From Punica granatum (lineage: Eukaryota > Streptophyta > Magnoliopsida > Myrtales > Lythraceae): a stretch of DNA of 64,000 bases. The notes below the pieces were generated by a model. It did no database searches, had not been told where the DNA came from, and saw nothing but the letters and a program-made list of their open reading frames with translations. The position numbers were made by a program, and so were the translations under genes. The stretch's first letter is position 1. Each line of letters opens with the position of its first letter. The stretch lies in the NCBI RefSeq assembly GCF_007655135.1, contig NC_045130.1, positions 15,004,001 through 15,068,000 on the forward strand. Reading direction: 5' to 3'. Positions 24,934-38,100 of this stretch are shown one piece after another.

Positions 24934-26658
24934 ATATTACTCTATGGTAACTGGTAAGTGAGCCATAAATTTATATAACCAGACAATTTATTAGTTTTTT
25001 ATAGCCAACATTACAGATTGTATAACATAATTATTCTCTCTTTTTGAAGATATTGTTAAAAGTTTACCAAAACAAATTCTATACAAATAGAGTATGCTTA
25101 GGCTGTATTTTGAACGTTGTATTGTATTTGCATTTTCAGAAAATTCTTTATATTTTTAATTAGGTTTATTATCTTGATTTAGGTAAGAAAATCCATATTA
25201 TATATCTACCATTTATAAAAGGCCAAAAAGAAAAAACATATACTGTTAACACCAAATTGCTTCTCATATACGCGCCAAAAGGCGCGTGCACTAGCATCCT
25301 ACAATATCAGGTCCCCGGTTTGTAGCGACCTCTCACGACGGGGACGTGTGCAGCACGCGCTATCTTTGGCAATTGGGATGTCAATTCTAGGAGGGTTAAC
25401 AGAAATTGATAGTATTGAGCAAAAAACAGAAAAAAGAAGAAGAAGGGATAGTCCCACGGCAACGTGCCTCGCACGTGAGGAGAGAGAGAGAGAGAGAGAG
25501 AGAGAGGCAACAAAGATACTGCCGGCGTTTGGGATAAGTCTTGGGTGTGGTCGATCGCACCGTTAATGCGGTGTGCTGCAACGATATTAGAAGTTCGGTC
25601 AATTTGTTGATGGAGATGATTGGCGTGTTAATTTGGATTATAAAATGATTTTGCACCGATTGATCACATCACATGAATTGGAAACTTGCTCATAGAGAAA
25701 GCTCCACCTCAACTTATCAACAACTCAAGGTGATAGTTGACCAACCTTAGGTGGGATAATATATTAATTCGGCTCGGGAAAATGGTCAGCTATCATGGCA
25801 ATCAACTCGAGTATTAAGGTACCGTATGCGACACTGTATAAATAATGTATTCGTCCTAAATTATGTTTGTACCGGAAACCCGACTTATATGTGGAAATGA
25901 CTAAGGAATAAGAAGCATAATACTCTTAATAATGGCAAAAAAAAAAAGGTTCTCCGTTACTACATTGTGCCATAAAATAACAAAATGTGAATTACGGTTA
26001 TATATAATGTTCATAACATGTACAGCAATGATTGATTCGAAAATATGTGGATGTCGAAATATCCTTTTATTTGTAACCAACATGACATGATTTATATAAG
26101 TTCAAAAAATACTTTTAATTTGATGATGCCCTTTCAAGTATGACCATAACATTATAGCAACATTTTGCACATCAAGTTTCCTTCTTGTGCCAAAATAAAT
26201 ATTTCATTTTCTTTGTTGTGTGTCATAACATTTCGTAAAAAGAAAAACATATAATAGACCTTGCCTATATCGTGCATAGCACATTCAAATTGATTCAATC
26301 ATATATTCTTCATATCGCAATACCTATTGTATTGGCTTGTCCTTTCACTGATAGAGACAAAATATTTATAGAAAATAAGTAAATAGATATATTTCACGGT
26401 GCAACATATAGCGGCAGGGGAGGGGACCCTCTGGCATGAAAACAGCTTGAACTTAGGAAATTCCCTTTTCCTCGGTGCGGATGATCATAGCAAAGGATTG
26501 ATCCCATTAACCCCATCGCCAATGAGGATCAGGAAGATGGCGGATTTCGATAGGACACGTGGCGAAATCCTAAGCCTCGGCAATGATTAAACTTAGCTTT
26601 TGAGCGAGCACACCGAAGCAAAACCCCTCACCCTCTCCCCACTCCCCTCTCCCCTGCG
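24934..26658. other. intergenic region upstream of the O-fucosyltransferase gene
   Basis: No gene recognised. A GA microsatellite occupies about 25480-25507. Some 25-35-codon frames around it are low-complexity. From about 26400 rightwards the sequence becomes GC-richer and CT-rich, as expected of the promoter and leader of the next gene. Confidence 0.5.
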
Positions 26659-26665
26659 TATAAAA
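26659..26665 (+). promoter_or_regulatory. TATA box candidate for the O-fucosyltransferase gene
   Basis: TATAAAA lies in a CT-rich setting about 320 bp upstream of the start codon at 26986. A CT-rich leader with C and A homopolymers (26751-26775) follows. Position and match are good, but no transcript start is known. Confidence 0.55.
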
Positions 26666-26985
26666 GGATTTTTGAAGCGCGATTGGTTCGAGGAAGAAGG
26701 CCTCCTCCTCCTCTTTTCTGTTGTGTCGCGGTTTTGTTGTCTTCCGATACACCCCCCCCCCCAAAAAAAAAAAAAATCCCTTTCTCTCTCTAGTCTCCAT
26801 CTTTCTCTCTCTAGTCTTCTGCAGGCATTGCCGTCGTCTCCCTCTTTCTCTCTCTCTATATCTCTGAGCCGCAGGGGGGACTCGGACTACATATTACCTG
26901 CTCCGAATGCGCAGTTCGTAGCTCGGGGGCTGAGAGGGAGTGGAGTGGACAGGCCAAGATCAGAGCTTGGAGGGAAGAGGAGGCA

Positions 26986-29900
26986 ATGAAGAAGAAGAAG
27001 AGAGAGGTGAGCGGTTCCGTCCACCACCTCCTCCTCCGCGCCAAGCTCTTCCACCGCTGCCGCCTCCACGGCCCCATCACCGGCCTCCTCCCGCTCATCT
27101 CTGCCGTCTCCGGCTGCCTACTCCTCCTCTTCGCTCTCCTCTCTCTCCTCTCCCCCTCTCCATCCAGTGGACACGGCCGCCGCCACGTCAGCCTCCTCCG
27201 CCACCACAGCTCGGTATATATTTAACGTCATTTCCACGACGTTCCAGTTGACTCTGTATCACTCGTACAACCAGTACCGCGTCAGTCAGTCATTGACCGG
27301 TTTTGTATTTTTTTTGTTATTGCTTCGCGCTCCTCAGCTTTCTTCCGGTCGGCTCAGGGATGAACTGGAGGCAGAGTCGATTTCGTCGCCGCGGGCAGTG
27401 TTCCATATTCCGGTAGGGAAAGTTCTGGATCACCCGTCGTGTTTTAAGCTCATCATCGATACGTTTCCAATTGTTAATTTTCGTATTGATTTTCTGATTT
27501 CGATATCGCCAGTCGAGTGGAGGAAGCTTGAGCCGTGATCTGTGGAGTTCAAGATTGTCGAGTTTCTTCCATGGCTGCAGCAATGCCAGCTCACGGTTTC
27601 TGAGTAAGCTTTCATATCTGCTTTTTCCGCTGCTTAGTCTATAACGATAAGGATAAATCTTTGAGCTGAAAATGAATAATTTGAGGTCCACGCAGATCTG
27701 TTTCTTGTTAGGAAAGTTACTTATGGCCAGATTTTGGAATATATTTGGGTATAGTGATCCCGTCTTGGTCTTATATCTTTCTAGAAAGTAGCAGAGCAGA
27801 TGTCAAGCTGTTGGCTTGACCCGGTCATCTGCCAGATTCATGCTGATTCTTTACTAATTCGAGGAAGCTTTGAATTATTACCCAATCGGATTGGTTATAG
27901 ATAGTAAACAAACTTGAACTGTGAATTTAACAGCTGCTGACCAGAAAACGCAACCGAATCGCTACTTGTTGATCGCTACGAGTGGAGGACTGAATCAACA
28001 GAGAACAGGGGTAGGTTGCTGAAGCCTCTGATAATTGTGGAATATGGTCTAATTCTATCACCGCTTTCATCTCTGCCAACTGGATCTGCTTTTCGGTTTT
28101 CGTCTCTTAAATAACAGGCAGATATCGTGTCTCTGTCTAAAATCTCAGATTCCCAGTTACCTTTTGAGTGCAATTGCAGTTATGATGCAAATGTAAAATT
28201 TTTAGGATTATAGAATGAATTTGCTCCATTCAAGTGGACCTGTATGATCATTCCTGGGTATTTAACAAAGGCAAAAATATTAATTTTTTGCATGCAAGTA
28301 GCAGTTGTTACGGCACAAACTGTATTTTGGGTTTTACATGTTTACCCAGGAAGGTTTTATCTCACTCAAATGATTAGTGATATTTCAGCGATACCAGTGT
28401 ATCATTTATGAACATTGCAAGTGATCGCCTGAATTTCACCTAATTTTTTTGGGCAGCTTTCCCATTAGCTTTTGCTGTTTGATTATATCATAGATATAGG
28501 GGGGGAAGAACGTCCTCTCACTAAATGCATTATGCTACTAATCAAGCTAAATCGCCTATTTTCTTTTGAATTGTTCTACTAGTGTCATATCAAAGAACCT
28601 GGTATGTGTTCCATGAAAGTATCTTGAAATGTTTTCATACATGAAATCCATTTTGCCAAGCTTCAGAATATAAACTAACATTTGTACATTCAACAGGTTA
28701 GTTCAGATTTTCACGTCAATTTGTCATTGCCAACATCTCTTATTAGAATGTCCGGCCAGTTTGTTGATAGGTCACCTTTATGCATATTAATGACTAGTGA
28801 GCTGTGTTGACTATATGAATGCAGATAACAGATGCTGTTGCTGCTGCTTATATTTTGAATGCGACTCTTGTTGTACCCAAGCTTGATCGGAAATCCTTTT
28901 GGAAAGATGCGAGGTAATCCTGCTGCCCTTTGTAATTTTGTAGATTTGAATGACATCTGATTATATGTTAAGAGTTCCATAACTTGCTAGAAACTTATAT
29001 GGCTATTGTTTCTCCTGCAGCAACTTCAATGATATCTTTGATGTCGACTGGTTCATCTCGTTTCTTTCGAAAGATGTGGAAATCATAAAGCAGCTCCCAG
29101 AGAAAGGAGGAAAAGCTTGGACTCCACATACCATGCGTGTTCCTAGGAAATGCACCCCCAAATGCTACCAGACTCGTGTTCTGCCTGTACTTAACAAAAA
29201 GCATGTAAGCCACATTGCCACGATATTTCGAATAAATCTATCTTCAATAATTTTCACTTTACCAACGATGCAAAAGAGCTCTGTAGGTAGGTCCTCAGTC
29301 ATACACAGCAATTGTCATCACCAGTAAACGTTCTTTATGACGTCTTTGACCTCCCAATGAGTGTACTGCTATAGAGATATTCTGGCTGGGGGGTAGGTCT
29401 GGTTTATTTTTCACATAATTTCAGAAGCATTTATGTGCTTTCGGTGGCTTGTCAAGCTCAATTATGACAGCCAATAGAGATGGATGGCTAGGGAAGGTTT
29501 AGTTTTCTTGCGTTCTTCTTCTATTGCATGTGGCGGGGGTATGATAGTCCTCTATGCACAAATGAAAATGCTGTCAATGAATACTTTTGGGGTTGAGAAG
29601 ATTTAGAATTTATGGAACTCAAAGTTCATGAAAAAAGTATCTGCTGGAGAAAGAGGGTCACTTGCAGAAATCTGGGGCTCAAAATTTTTTAGTAAGATAA
29701 TATTGGAAAGATGCATTGCTAACCTAGACCAGCCTTTTCAGGCACGTAATATTCTAACATTTATATTATTCTGTTAAATTATCGGAAAAGCCTTAGGGAT
29801 TGACACATCTCGGTTATTCTTTCCTTATGCAGGCTGTTCAGCTCGGCAAGTTTGATTACAGGCTTTCAAATAGGCTGGAAAAGGACCTCCAAAAGCTGAG

Positions 29901-30841
29901 ATGTAGAGTTAATTACCATGCTTTGAAATTCACTGATTCAATCCGTGACATGGGGAAAACATTGGTAGAGAGGATGAGGTCGAAAAGCAATCACTTCATA
30001 GCCCTACACTTGAGGTAGATTTAATCCTAAATTGTCCTCGAAATTTTTATTTGTTCCTCAGTTGACAGTTGCTTTTCTTTACCGAGGCAAATCATTCCTT
30101 TCCTTTTTCATCATACATTTTGATGTATACTTAAGTATGTATGAATTATTGAAATAAAAGGGTTTGCTCTCATCGTTTTTCTTGTGGACAAGTATCCAAG
30201 GTGTAAAGCCGTTGTGCACTGTAATTACAGAGTTAGAACAATTTCCTAATGGAAGTAATGCATCTTCTTCTGTAGGTTTGAACCAGATATGCTTGCATTC
30301 TCTGGATGCTACTACGGTGGAGGAGAGAGAGAAAGGGAAGAACTCGGTGCTATTAGGAAAAGGTGGAAAACTTTACATAAGAGCAACCCGGAAAAGGAGC
30401 GAAGGCATGGAAGGTGCCCACTGACTCCTGAAGAAGTTGGTCTTATGCTGAGGGCATTGGGATTTGGCAGCGATGTTCACCTGTATGTAGCATCCGGTGA
30501 GGTATATGGCGGTGAAGAGACGTTAGCCCCACTAAAGGCGCTGTTTCCAAATTTCCATACAAAGGAGACAATAGCTACTAAGGCCGAGTTGGTGCCATTT
30601 TCATTGTACTCATCTCGGATGGCTGCACTGGACTTCATAGTCTGCGATGAAAGCAGTGTTTTTGTCACAAACAACAATGGAAACATGGCCAGGATATTAG
30701 CTGGAAGAAGGTACAACTCTTTTGGTGATCCATCATGTTTGCGGTTCATTCACTACGTCTCCCATTCCAGACCTCGTGAAGTGATATTTCCTATTGGTTA
30801 TAGAAAATTGTCTCCGTGTTCGATTGCTACTTGCAGTTCCT

Positions 30842-30910
<69 letters not shown>

Positions 30911-31392
30911 TCCCCCCCTTTTTGGGGATATTTCCAACATTTTTCTGCTACTGCAGGAGATACTTCGGACACAAACCAACCATCCGCCCCAATGCTAAGA
31001 AGCTGTACAAGCTATTCATGAACCGCACGAGTATGACATGGGAAGAGTTCACATCTAGAGTTCGCACTCACCAGATTGGCTTCATGGGTGACCCGAATGA
31101 GGTAAGGCCTGGGAGGGGCGAATTCCATGAAAATCCATCGGCTTGCATATGCGAGAGTCCTGAAGCAAAAGACATGGTCCCTCACAGGGAAATCCCTGGG
31201 GTTGAGCAGGAGGACAATAACTCCCAGAATAGCACTGCTGAGCTAACAACAGAAGATGACCAAGGGTTATCTGATACAGAGGACATAGAAAACGGAAACA
31301 ACGATGCTGCAGTGAGACGACAGTCCAACAGTTTGCAGTCGGAGACCCTCAAATCCGAACAACCGGAGCTGGAGGAGATCTTCTCTGATTAA
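26986..31392 (+). CDS. O-fucosyltransferase family protein (plant GT106-type)
   Basis: Nine exons: 26986-27213, 27338-27412, 27513-27603, 27934-28010, 28825-28913, 29021-29204, 29833-30014, 30276-30710 and 30957-31392. Together they encode 598 aa with all phases consistent. It is a type II membrane protein: basic N-terminus (MKKKKRE), membrane anchor at about 31-55, then the DUF246/O-FucT domain. Visible blocks are YLLIATSGGLNQQRTG (142-157), TLVVPKLD, FDVDWFISFL, HLRFEPDM (307-314; the R is the expected sugar-nucleotide contact) and FVTNNNGNMA. The last 80 residues are acidic and low-complexity. By family it should sit in the Golgi and transfer a deoxy-sugar in cell-wall or glycoprotein synthesis; the substrate is unknown. 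Exons 1-3 are less conserved, so their borders are less sure. Intron 8 (30711-30956) is 246 bp, in frame and stop-free. Confidence 0.9.
30843..30907 (+). repeat. 65-nt poly-C tract inside intron 8 of the O-fucosyltransferase gene
   Basis: Sixty-five consecutive C are followed by TCCTCCCCCCC, about 50 bp before the acceptor of exon 9, in the place of a polypyrimidine tract. The length may be unstable or partly a sequencing artefact. If the intron were retained it would encode about 22 consecutive prolines in frame. Confidence 0.8.
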
Positions 31393-31965
31393 TAACAAGG
31401 GAACTCTTTGCGCTTGAAAGTACCCAACAATTTTGTTCAACGCCAATTCTTTGGGCCATCCTTTGGTGGCCGCCGTGATCCCTCCCCCCCCCCCCCCCCC
31501 CCCCCACAACAATTTTGTACATAAGTTCCTAGGACTAGTACAGGATTTTTCTCGATCTGGGAACAGTTCTCCCCACAGGCAATTCGGTCCATTCTTGTAC
31601 ATTTAGATCCATTTAGAACTGGTTTCACACTTCTACAGGTCTTTTCTTTGTTGCAGCTCTTTGCCGTAAGACAGAGAGACTACTGAGATTTGCAACACGG
31701 GGATGGTTCTTTGATTGCTCCTTAGCTTCATAATGATCATTCTCTATGCTGCGGTTCATCATTCTCCATTCCGGGGTTCTCTTTTAACATTCAAATTCAA
31801 ATTTTCGCAGAAAGGTTGAGCACGAGAATGCGAAAAGAAGCATCCTCGGCAAAATGTCGTATAGCTTCAACTTCAACACATGACGTTATGGGATGGATAT
31901 CCAGTTAGTTAAAATGGATTTGGTTAAACTTACGTACAGACTCTAAAACAATGTCGTGGTGTGTA
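31393..31965. other. 3' flank of the O-fucosyltransferase gene
   Basis: Expected 3' UTR and spacer. A run of 22 C lies at 31484-31505, a second long C homopolymer close to the one in intron 8. No gene seen. Confidence 0.5.
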
Positions 31966-32618
31966 GTTTTGGGAAGGGTGTATTTGAACAAACAATAACG
32001 TAGCGATTAGTCTTCCCTACTAGTGTAATTAAGATAGGACCCAAGCAAATGAACCAACAAGCACTAAAGAAAGGGACATCGAGAATTTTTACATGAAAAA
32101 CCCTCACTTGGGAAAAGTCACGGGACCGACTCCGAATCAACGATCTACTATCAATGAAGATTACACATTGTTTTTCATTAAGGGCATGCCCTTGGATCCA
32201 CCAAACTCAAGAGACAACTCTCTCGGATCACCCAAAACACCAAATTCGTCACCCATAAGGGTGGTTTACAAAATCAGCTAAAATAGCATCTAGAAAGTTC
32301 GAATAAGAATTATGACCGTTCAGAGACTAGCGCCACAAGAGGTGAAGCTGCTGCCAAAGTTTTGTCCCAATCGGAGTTCGTTTGACTTCCCGATCGAGGC
32401 TTGATCTAGCTCTAGTCGCGCAGAAAAATCCGTTTTGCTACTTCTCTGTTCTGCCGCCGCTTCTCTGCTAATTCTCTGTCACTCACAGCTCCACTCATTG
32501 CTCAGCCCTTTTAGTTGAAATTAACTCTCACAAAGGTGGATCATTGTGCCTATTAAAGCACGATAAAAATCCAACATGATTGAGCCAAACTTCTTCCAAA
32601 TTGGAGGGATACCCAACA
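31966..32618 (-). repeat. 3' LTR of the Copia element
   Basis: It matches 34181-34814 over its length, including CGACTCCGAATCAACGAT and ATTACACATTGTTTTTC blocks. Its inner end is preceded (minus strand) by a GGGTTGGGGGGAGAG purine tract, the expected plus-strand primer site. Confidence 0.8.
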
Positions 32619-33720
32619 AACTCTCCCCCCAACCCTCGGTCATCGCAATGTATTTGACTTCCGTGGTAGACAAAGCAATGCACTTTTGAAGTCTTGATTG
32701 CCATGGGATAGCTCCCCCTACAAAAGTCATCAAGTATCCCCCAATGGATTTCCGAGAATCGATATCTCCTGCGATATTTGCATCCGTGTAGTCCACTAAC
32801 TCTAGCTTATCCGTGCCAAAGCATGGACACCTTGGATATTCCTCTGAAATACCTTAAGATCTACTTAACTGCATTCCAATGCTCTTTCCCCGGATTAAAG
32901 AGAAAATGACTAATCACACCAACAAAATTAGCGATATTTGGTCTTGTATAGACTATGACATACATCAAACTCCTAAGTAAGGGAATTTCTTCATCTCTTC
33001 TTTCTCCTTCTTACTTATAGGGCATTGCTTCGAGTTAAGTTTGAAGTGAAAAGTAAGTGGTGATGAAACTAGTTTAGCATTACCCATGTTGAACCGGTCC
33101 AAAATCTTCTCCATATACTTCTCTTGAGAAAGCCAAAGTTTTTCGCTTGATCTGTCACGAGAAATATGCATCCAAAGGATCCACTTCGCCGGTCCTAAAT
33201 CCTTCATGGAAAAGGACACGCCGAGTTCTTTCTTCAACTCTACAATCTTACTCATATCATGACCAATAAGCAGCATATCATCCACATATAATAGTAAAAT
33301 GATAAAATCACCATCAGATAATTGTTTCACGAACACACAATGATTTGAAGTGGTCCGTGTGTACCCATGGTCTAACATGAAAGAGTCAAACTTTTTGTAC
33401 CACTACTAAGGTGCTTGCTTAAACCCATACAAGCTCTTCCTCAACCTATTCCTTACCTTTAACTCTGAATCGTTCGGGCTGTTCCATATATATCTCTTCC
33501 TCCAAGTCACCATGTTTTTTAACATCGAGCTGATCGATCTCCAAATTCAGAGTAGCTACCAATGCAAGAACAACTCAATTAGATGTCATCTTCACAACTG
33601 GTGAGAAGATCTCTTCGAAGTCAACTCCTTTCTTCTAGTTGAAGCCTAGTCGAGCTTTGTATCGAGGTCGTGAGTTCTCTGCCTTCAACATATAGACCCA
33701 TTTGTTCTTCAATGCTCTCT
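32521..33720 (-). pseudogene. Copia pol remnant (reverse transcriptase and RNase H)
   Basis: From right to left on the minus strand: about 33720-33400 carries a degraded RT N-terminus (KNKWVYMLKAE, RYKARLG, GVDFEEIFSPVVKMTS), broken by stops. 33378-32965 carries the RT core with the catalytic YVDDM and MKDLGPAKWILWM. 32796-32521 carries RNase H (DYTDANIAGDID, RKSIGGY, SRLQKCIALSTTEVKYIA). Frame breaks separate the three parts. It overlaps the LTR start at 32618, which shows that the LTR boundary or ORF end is approximate. Confidence 0.85.
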
Positions 33721-33989
33721 TAACTTGCAGTAGCTTCACAAGTTCATCAATTGATTAACGATGTCCTGGAAGTCACTTATGTGCTCGGTCATATTACCTT
33801 CATCATTGTAACGGAGATGAACAAGTCTCTTCACGATAAAAACCTTATTATGCGGTGTCTTCCTCGCGTAAAGATATGCCAATTGATCCCACAAAGCTTT
33901 TGCATTTGTCTTCTAAGCAACATGATGATATACACTATTATCTATCCACTGCCGGATCAAACCAATAGTCTTTTGGCACGTTCCCAATA

Positions 33990-34170
33990 CTTGTTATCCT
34001 TGTCTTTCGGTTTTTTCCAAATTCCCTTCAATGGGATCATACAAGTCCTTGCAAAATAGAAGATCCTCCATCCAAGACTTCCATATAGTGTAGTTGGTTG
34101 CATTCAATTTGCACATAGATCCCGTAGATTCCTCCATCTTGAAAACATAAAAAAACCTTAACTTCGCTAA
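33990..34170 (-). pseudogene. Copia gag N-terminal remnant
   Basis: MEESTGSMCKLNATNYTIWK is followed by WMEDLLFCKDLYDPIEG, the conserved start of plant Copia gag. It lies just inside the right LTR as expected for a minus-strand element, followed by a deletion joining it to pol sequence near 33720. Confidence 0.75.
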
Positions 34171-34180
34171 CTCGAGACCT

Positions 34181-34814
34181 TGTTGGGAAAGGTGCGCTCG
34201 AATAAATAACAATGCAGCGATTAATCTTCCTCCCCTACTAGTGTAATCAAAATAGGAACCGAGCAAATGAACTAGCAAGCAATAAAGAAATGGACACCTT
34301 GAATTTTTACGTGAAAAACTCTGATGTGCGAAAAATCACGGGGCCGACTCCGAATCAACGATCCACTATCAATGAAGATTACACATTGTTTTTCTTCAAG
34401 GGCATTGCCTTTGGATCTACCAAACTCAAGAGACAACTTTCTTGGATCACCAAAAACACCAAATTTATCACCCACAAGGGTGATTTACAAAATCAGCCAC
34501 AATAACACCTAGATAGCTTGAATAAGAATTCTGACCGTTTAGAGCCTAGCCCCACAAGTGGTGAAGCCGTTGTCAAAGTTTCGTCACAATTGGAGTTCGT
34601 TTAACTTCCCGATCAAGGTTTGGTCTTGCTCTGGTCGCACAAAAAAATCTATTCTGCCGCTTCTCTGCTGATTCTCTATCACTCACGACTCCACACATTG
34701 CCCAACCCTTTTTGTTGAAATTAACCCTCACAAAGGTGAATCTTAGCCCTATTAAAACTCAATAAAAGTCCAACACAATGTGAGTCAAACTCCCTCTAAA
34801 TTGAGTGGTACCGT
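34181..34814 (-). repeat. 5' LTR of the Copia element
   Basis: Starts (plus reading) TGTTGGGAAAGG and pairs with 31966-32618. Its outer end near 34814 is eroded and lies about 300 bp from the HCF244 start codon. Confidence 0.8.
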
Positions 34815-35115
34815 TGTCCAGTTGACAGTGCAGCAGTGCACGTGAGCAGAGGTAGGGGAGTATCACCCGCCGGGGAGCATGCATCGCTGGGTCCTATGGT
34901 GGAAGTGCTAACTGGAATGTGGGACCCACCAACCCGAGTGCTCTGTGGGGTGCATGCGCCTGGGCACATGCAAGATGTCCAAGCTGGAGCAAATCGTAAT
35001 CCGGAGAGGAGGGAGGAGGAGAGAGGGACGTGGCAATATTCTGATCCACTTCTTATTTTCTCTCTCCTCGGCGCTACTTCTTCTTCTTCTTCGACGTAGA
35101 GAGAGGGAGAGAGCA

Positions 35116-38100
35116 ATGGCCCTGAGGTTCCCGACGCAGCTCAGCACCCCTCGCCACCTGCGCCACCGCGGGGGTCTCTCCTGGACGCGAGCTTTAGCTC
35201 CGGATGCTCTCGGTTCTTCACACTCTTCCCCTCCCCCCGCGTCTTTCCGCACTGGTACCTCATTCCTCCTCTTCAGTCCCTTCTTCCTTCTTGTGAGTGA
35301 ACAGTCTGTGAGTCGCGCCGATCGTAACGCATTGCAGGAAGCTTTGGTTTTTATTGGTGCCATTTTGCTCCGTTCAATTCCCTCTCGAGCAGAGAGAGCT
35401 TTAGTTGACTCGCGTGCCTTTGGCTCTGACGAATGTTGACAATTTTCAACAATAAACATTGGGCGTAGCTTGTTAAGTTTGTGCTTTGGAGATTGCTCCT
35501 CGTTGTCATAGCTTTAAAACCGACATTTTCTACAGAGGAGAACAAATGGCAGCTCCAGATGAGACAATTGTAACTGTATTCTGCTGCAATTCTTCTTTAT
35601 GATAAGAACGAGCATATTATAATTTTGGGTTGTGAAAGTTCAAATCGAATTGCAGATGCCTGTTAATTAGACGCTCAATAATTTAATAACTGTAACTGCT
35701 CGTGAGTTAGTTATTGTTGTTTGAATCTGAGGCCGAGAGACTGATGCATTATGTCATTTCCACTGTTTGATTATGTCCTGATTCCTTGCTGTTTTAGGAA
35801 AGTCCCGCGTGCAACAGTTGGTGACCTGCACTGCACAGGCACCCGGAGCTGTTAATCTGGCCCCCGGGACACCAGTTAGGCCCACGAGTATCCTTGTGGT
35901 GGGGGCCACTGGGACTCTGGGCAGGCAAATCGTGCGGAGGGCCCTCGATGAAGGTTACGATGTGAGGTGCCTTGTCAGGCCTAGACCCGCTCCTGCCGAC
36001 TTCCTTCGTGACTGGGGAGCCACTGTCGTTAATGTAGGCCACACTGATTGCTCACTGGCTAGTATTTGTTGGACTTAGTAGATTGATCACGATCCTCCTA
36101 TTGTCTTATGCATGCAAATTGTTAGCTGTGTTCCTGTTGCTCGACATCAGGGGAGATTGCAAGGATTTCTTTTTATTATTTATTGTTGTATGCATAATGG
36201 AAAGTGCACTCGATTTTGTGCAGGCTGACTTGAGTAAACCGGAGACCATACCTGCAACATTGGTTGGGATTCACACAGTCATTGATTGCGCAACAGGACG
36301 CCCTGAAGAGCCCATCAAGACGGTGATTTCTTAATTCAGTTTTGTGCTCATTACTGTCGAATGACATTAGAATCTTCTAATATGATTTATGTTCAGATTT
36401 AGTACAGCACAAGTGTTATGGCAGTTTGAGCTTCAAGGTGTATTTGCTGGACAAGTGTACCGAATGTGGAAAAGAAAATGAAAATATTTTATGACTCCTG
36501 TATCTAGCATCGAGCTTCCATCTTTTTCTACTTTGTTGCTTTTTTACTTTGTTGCTTTTTTACTTTGTAATATGTCTACATAGAGCATTGTGAGAAGTTT
36601 AGCCTAACAGAGATCTCGTTGAAAACTATGACATGACTTTATTGGCATTTTCTAATTTATGGTGTTGTTTAGGTAGACTGGGAAGGGAAAGTTGCTCTAA
36701 TACAATGTGCAAAAGCAATGGGAATCCAGAAGTATGTTTTCTTTTCTATCCACAACTGTGAGAAGCATCCTGAAGTTCCACTGATGGAGATTAAATACTG
36801 CACAGAGAAGTTTCTGAAAGAGACTGGCCTAAACCATATCACGATTCGGTTGTGCGGATTCATGCAAGTAAATATAAAACTCTTTGACTGTTTCTCTAAG
36901 TTGATTTATCTCTATCAGAACTATATGTTTCGACAACTTTAATATAAACTAGTTGGTAGCTGTACATTTCTTTCTTTATTTCAAGAACTCTTTCCCCATT
37001 TAGACATAATGTTATGTTAATAACATGATGAGGAGGATCTAGCTGGTATAAATATAAAGTTCTTCATGGATATGTCTGTGAATGATCAGTTTTGTCTCAA
37101 TCATTTTTAATTGTGTGTTTTGCAAATTTGTCAGGGACTGATCGGTCAATATGCAGTACCTATATTAGAAGAGAAATCTGTCTGGGGTACTGATGCACCC
37201 ACACGAATAGCTTATATGGACACTCAGGTAGGTCACCCGAACAAACTCTACAGTATCTAGGCAAACACTATATATAACAAATCCTGCGATTTATGTTCCC
37301 AATGTTTAACCGCATAGCGCTAATGGTAGGATATAGCTCGGTTGACGTTCATAGCATTACGTAAAGAGAATATTAACGGGAAGCTTCTCACATTTGCCGG
37401 GCCTCGTGCATGGACAACGCAGGAGGTAAAAGCAGCACTGTTCTACCTCATCTGAAACAAACAATTTCCTCTATCCCTTCTTTTGATTGTACCAGCACTT
37501 ATGATGCCAGGTGATAACATTGTGTGAGAGACTTGCCGGGCAAGATGCAAATGTCACAACAGTTCCAGTCTCAGTCCTGAGAATAACAAGGCAACTGACA
37601 AGGTTGTTCGAGTGGACAAATGATGTAGCTGATAGATTGGCATTTTCAGAGGTAATGTGTGTACTTGTCTTTCCGGATATTTTACACTGAAGTTTCACTT
37701 GGTATTTTTGCAAATATAATGAATTTATGGACCATGAGAATTTTAAATTGAAGGTTTGAGACTATATTGAATCCAACTCTTCCTTTTTCTTTGTTTTCTT
37801 TTTCCGAAATACGAAAATGACAGTTTTTGTCATCATCCATTTGCACTGTGAGAGAGTTGTTCTGCTTTGGAAGGATAAGGGAGCATAGGCTCAATCTTGA
37901 GCTGTTAAAGAGCAGCTTCTGCAATTGAACGTTTGACTTGGTACATACCCAGGCTCAATGCTTCAGTATTGATTTTCCAGGTCCTTACAAGTGATACAGT
38001 CTTCTCGGTCCCAATGACTGAGACATACAACCTTCTTGGCGCGGATCCAAAGGACATCGTCACGCTGGAGAAGTACTTGCAGGACTACTTCGCGAACATC

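Larger units (their letters stand above)
31966..34814 (-). mobile_element. internally deleted Ty1/Copia LTR retrotransposon
   Basis: Two direct repeats of about 630-650 bp (31966-32618 and 34181-34814) bracket remnants of gag and pol on the minus strand. The LTRs have TGTTGGG/CCCAACA-type ends, clearest at 34181 and 32612-32618. The whole is about 2.85 kb, roughly half an autonomous Copia, and lacks recognisable protease and integrase. The two LTRs differ at many sites, so the insertion is not recent. It sits between the O-fucosyltransferase gene and HCF244. No target duplication could be confirmed. Confidence 0.85.

Noticed and set aside
30733..30972. Minus-strand glycine-rich ORF
   Set aside because: It is the reverse of the poly-C tract within the intron; low-complexity, no start context or family.
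30289..31392. A single 367-codon ORF with a polyproline run
   Set aside because: It is exons 8 and 9 of the O-fucosyltransferase gene read through an in-frame intron. The GT at 30711 and AG at 30956 restore the conserved GRRRYFGHKPTIRP order without the proline tract.
34908..35459. 183-codon minus-strand ORF opposite HCF244 exon 1
   Set aside because: Antisense of the leader and transit-peptide exon; R- and S-rich low complexity.
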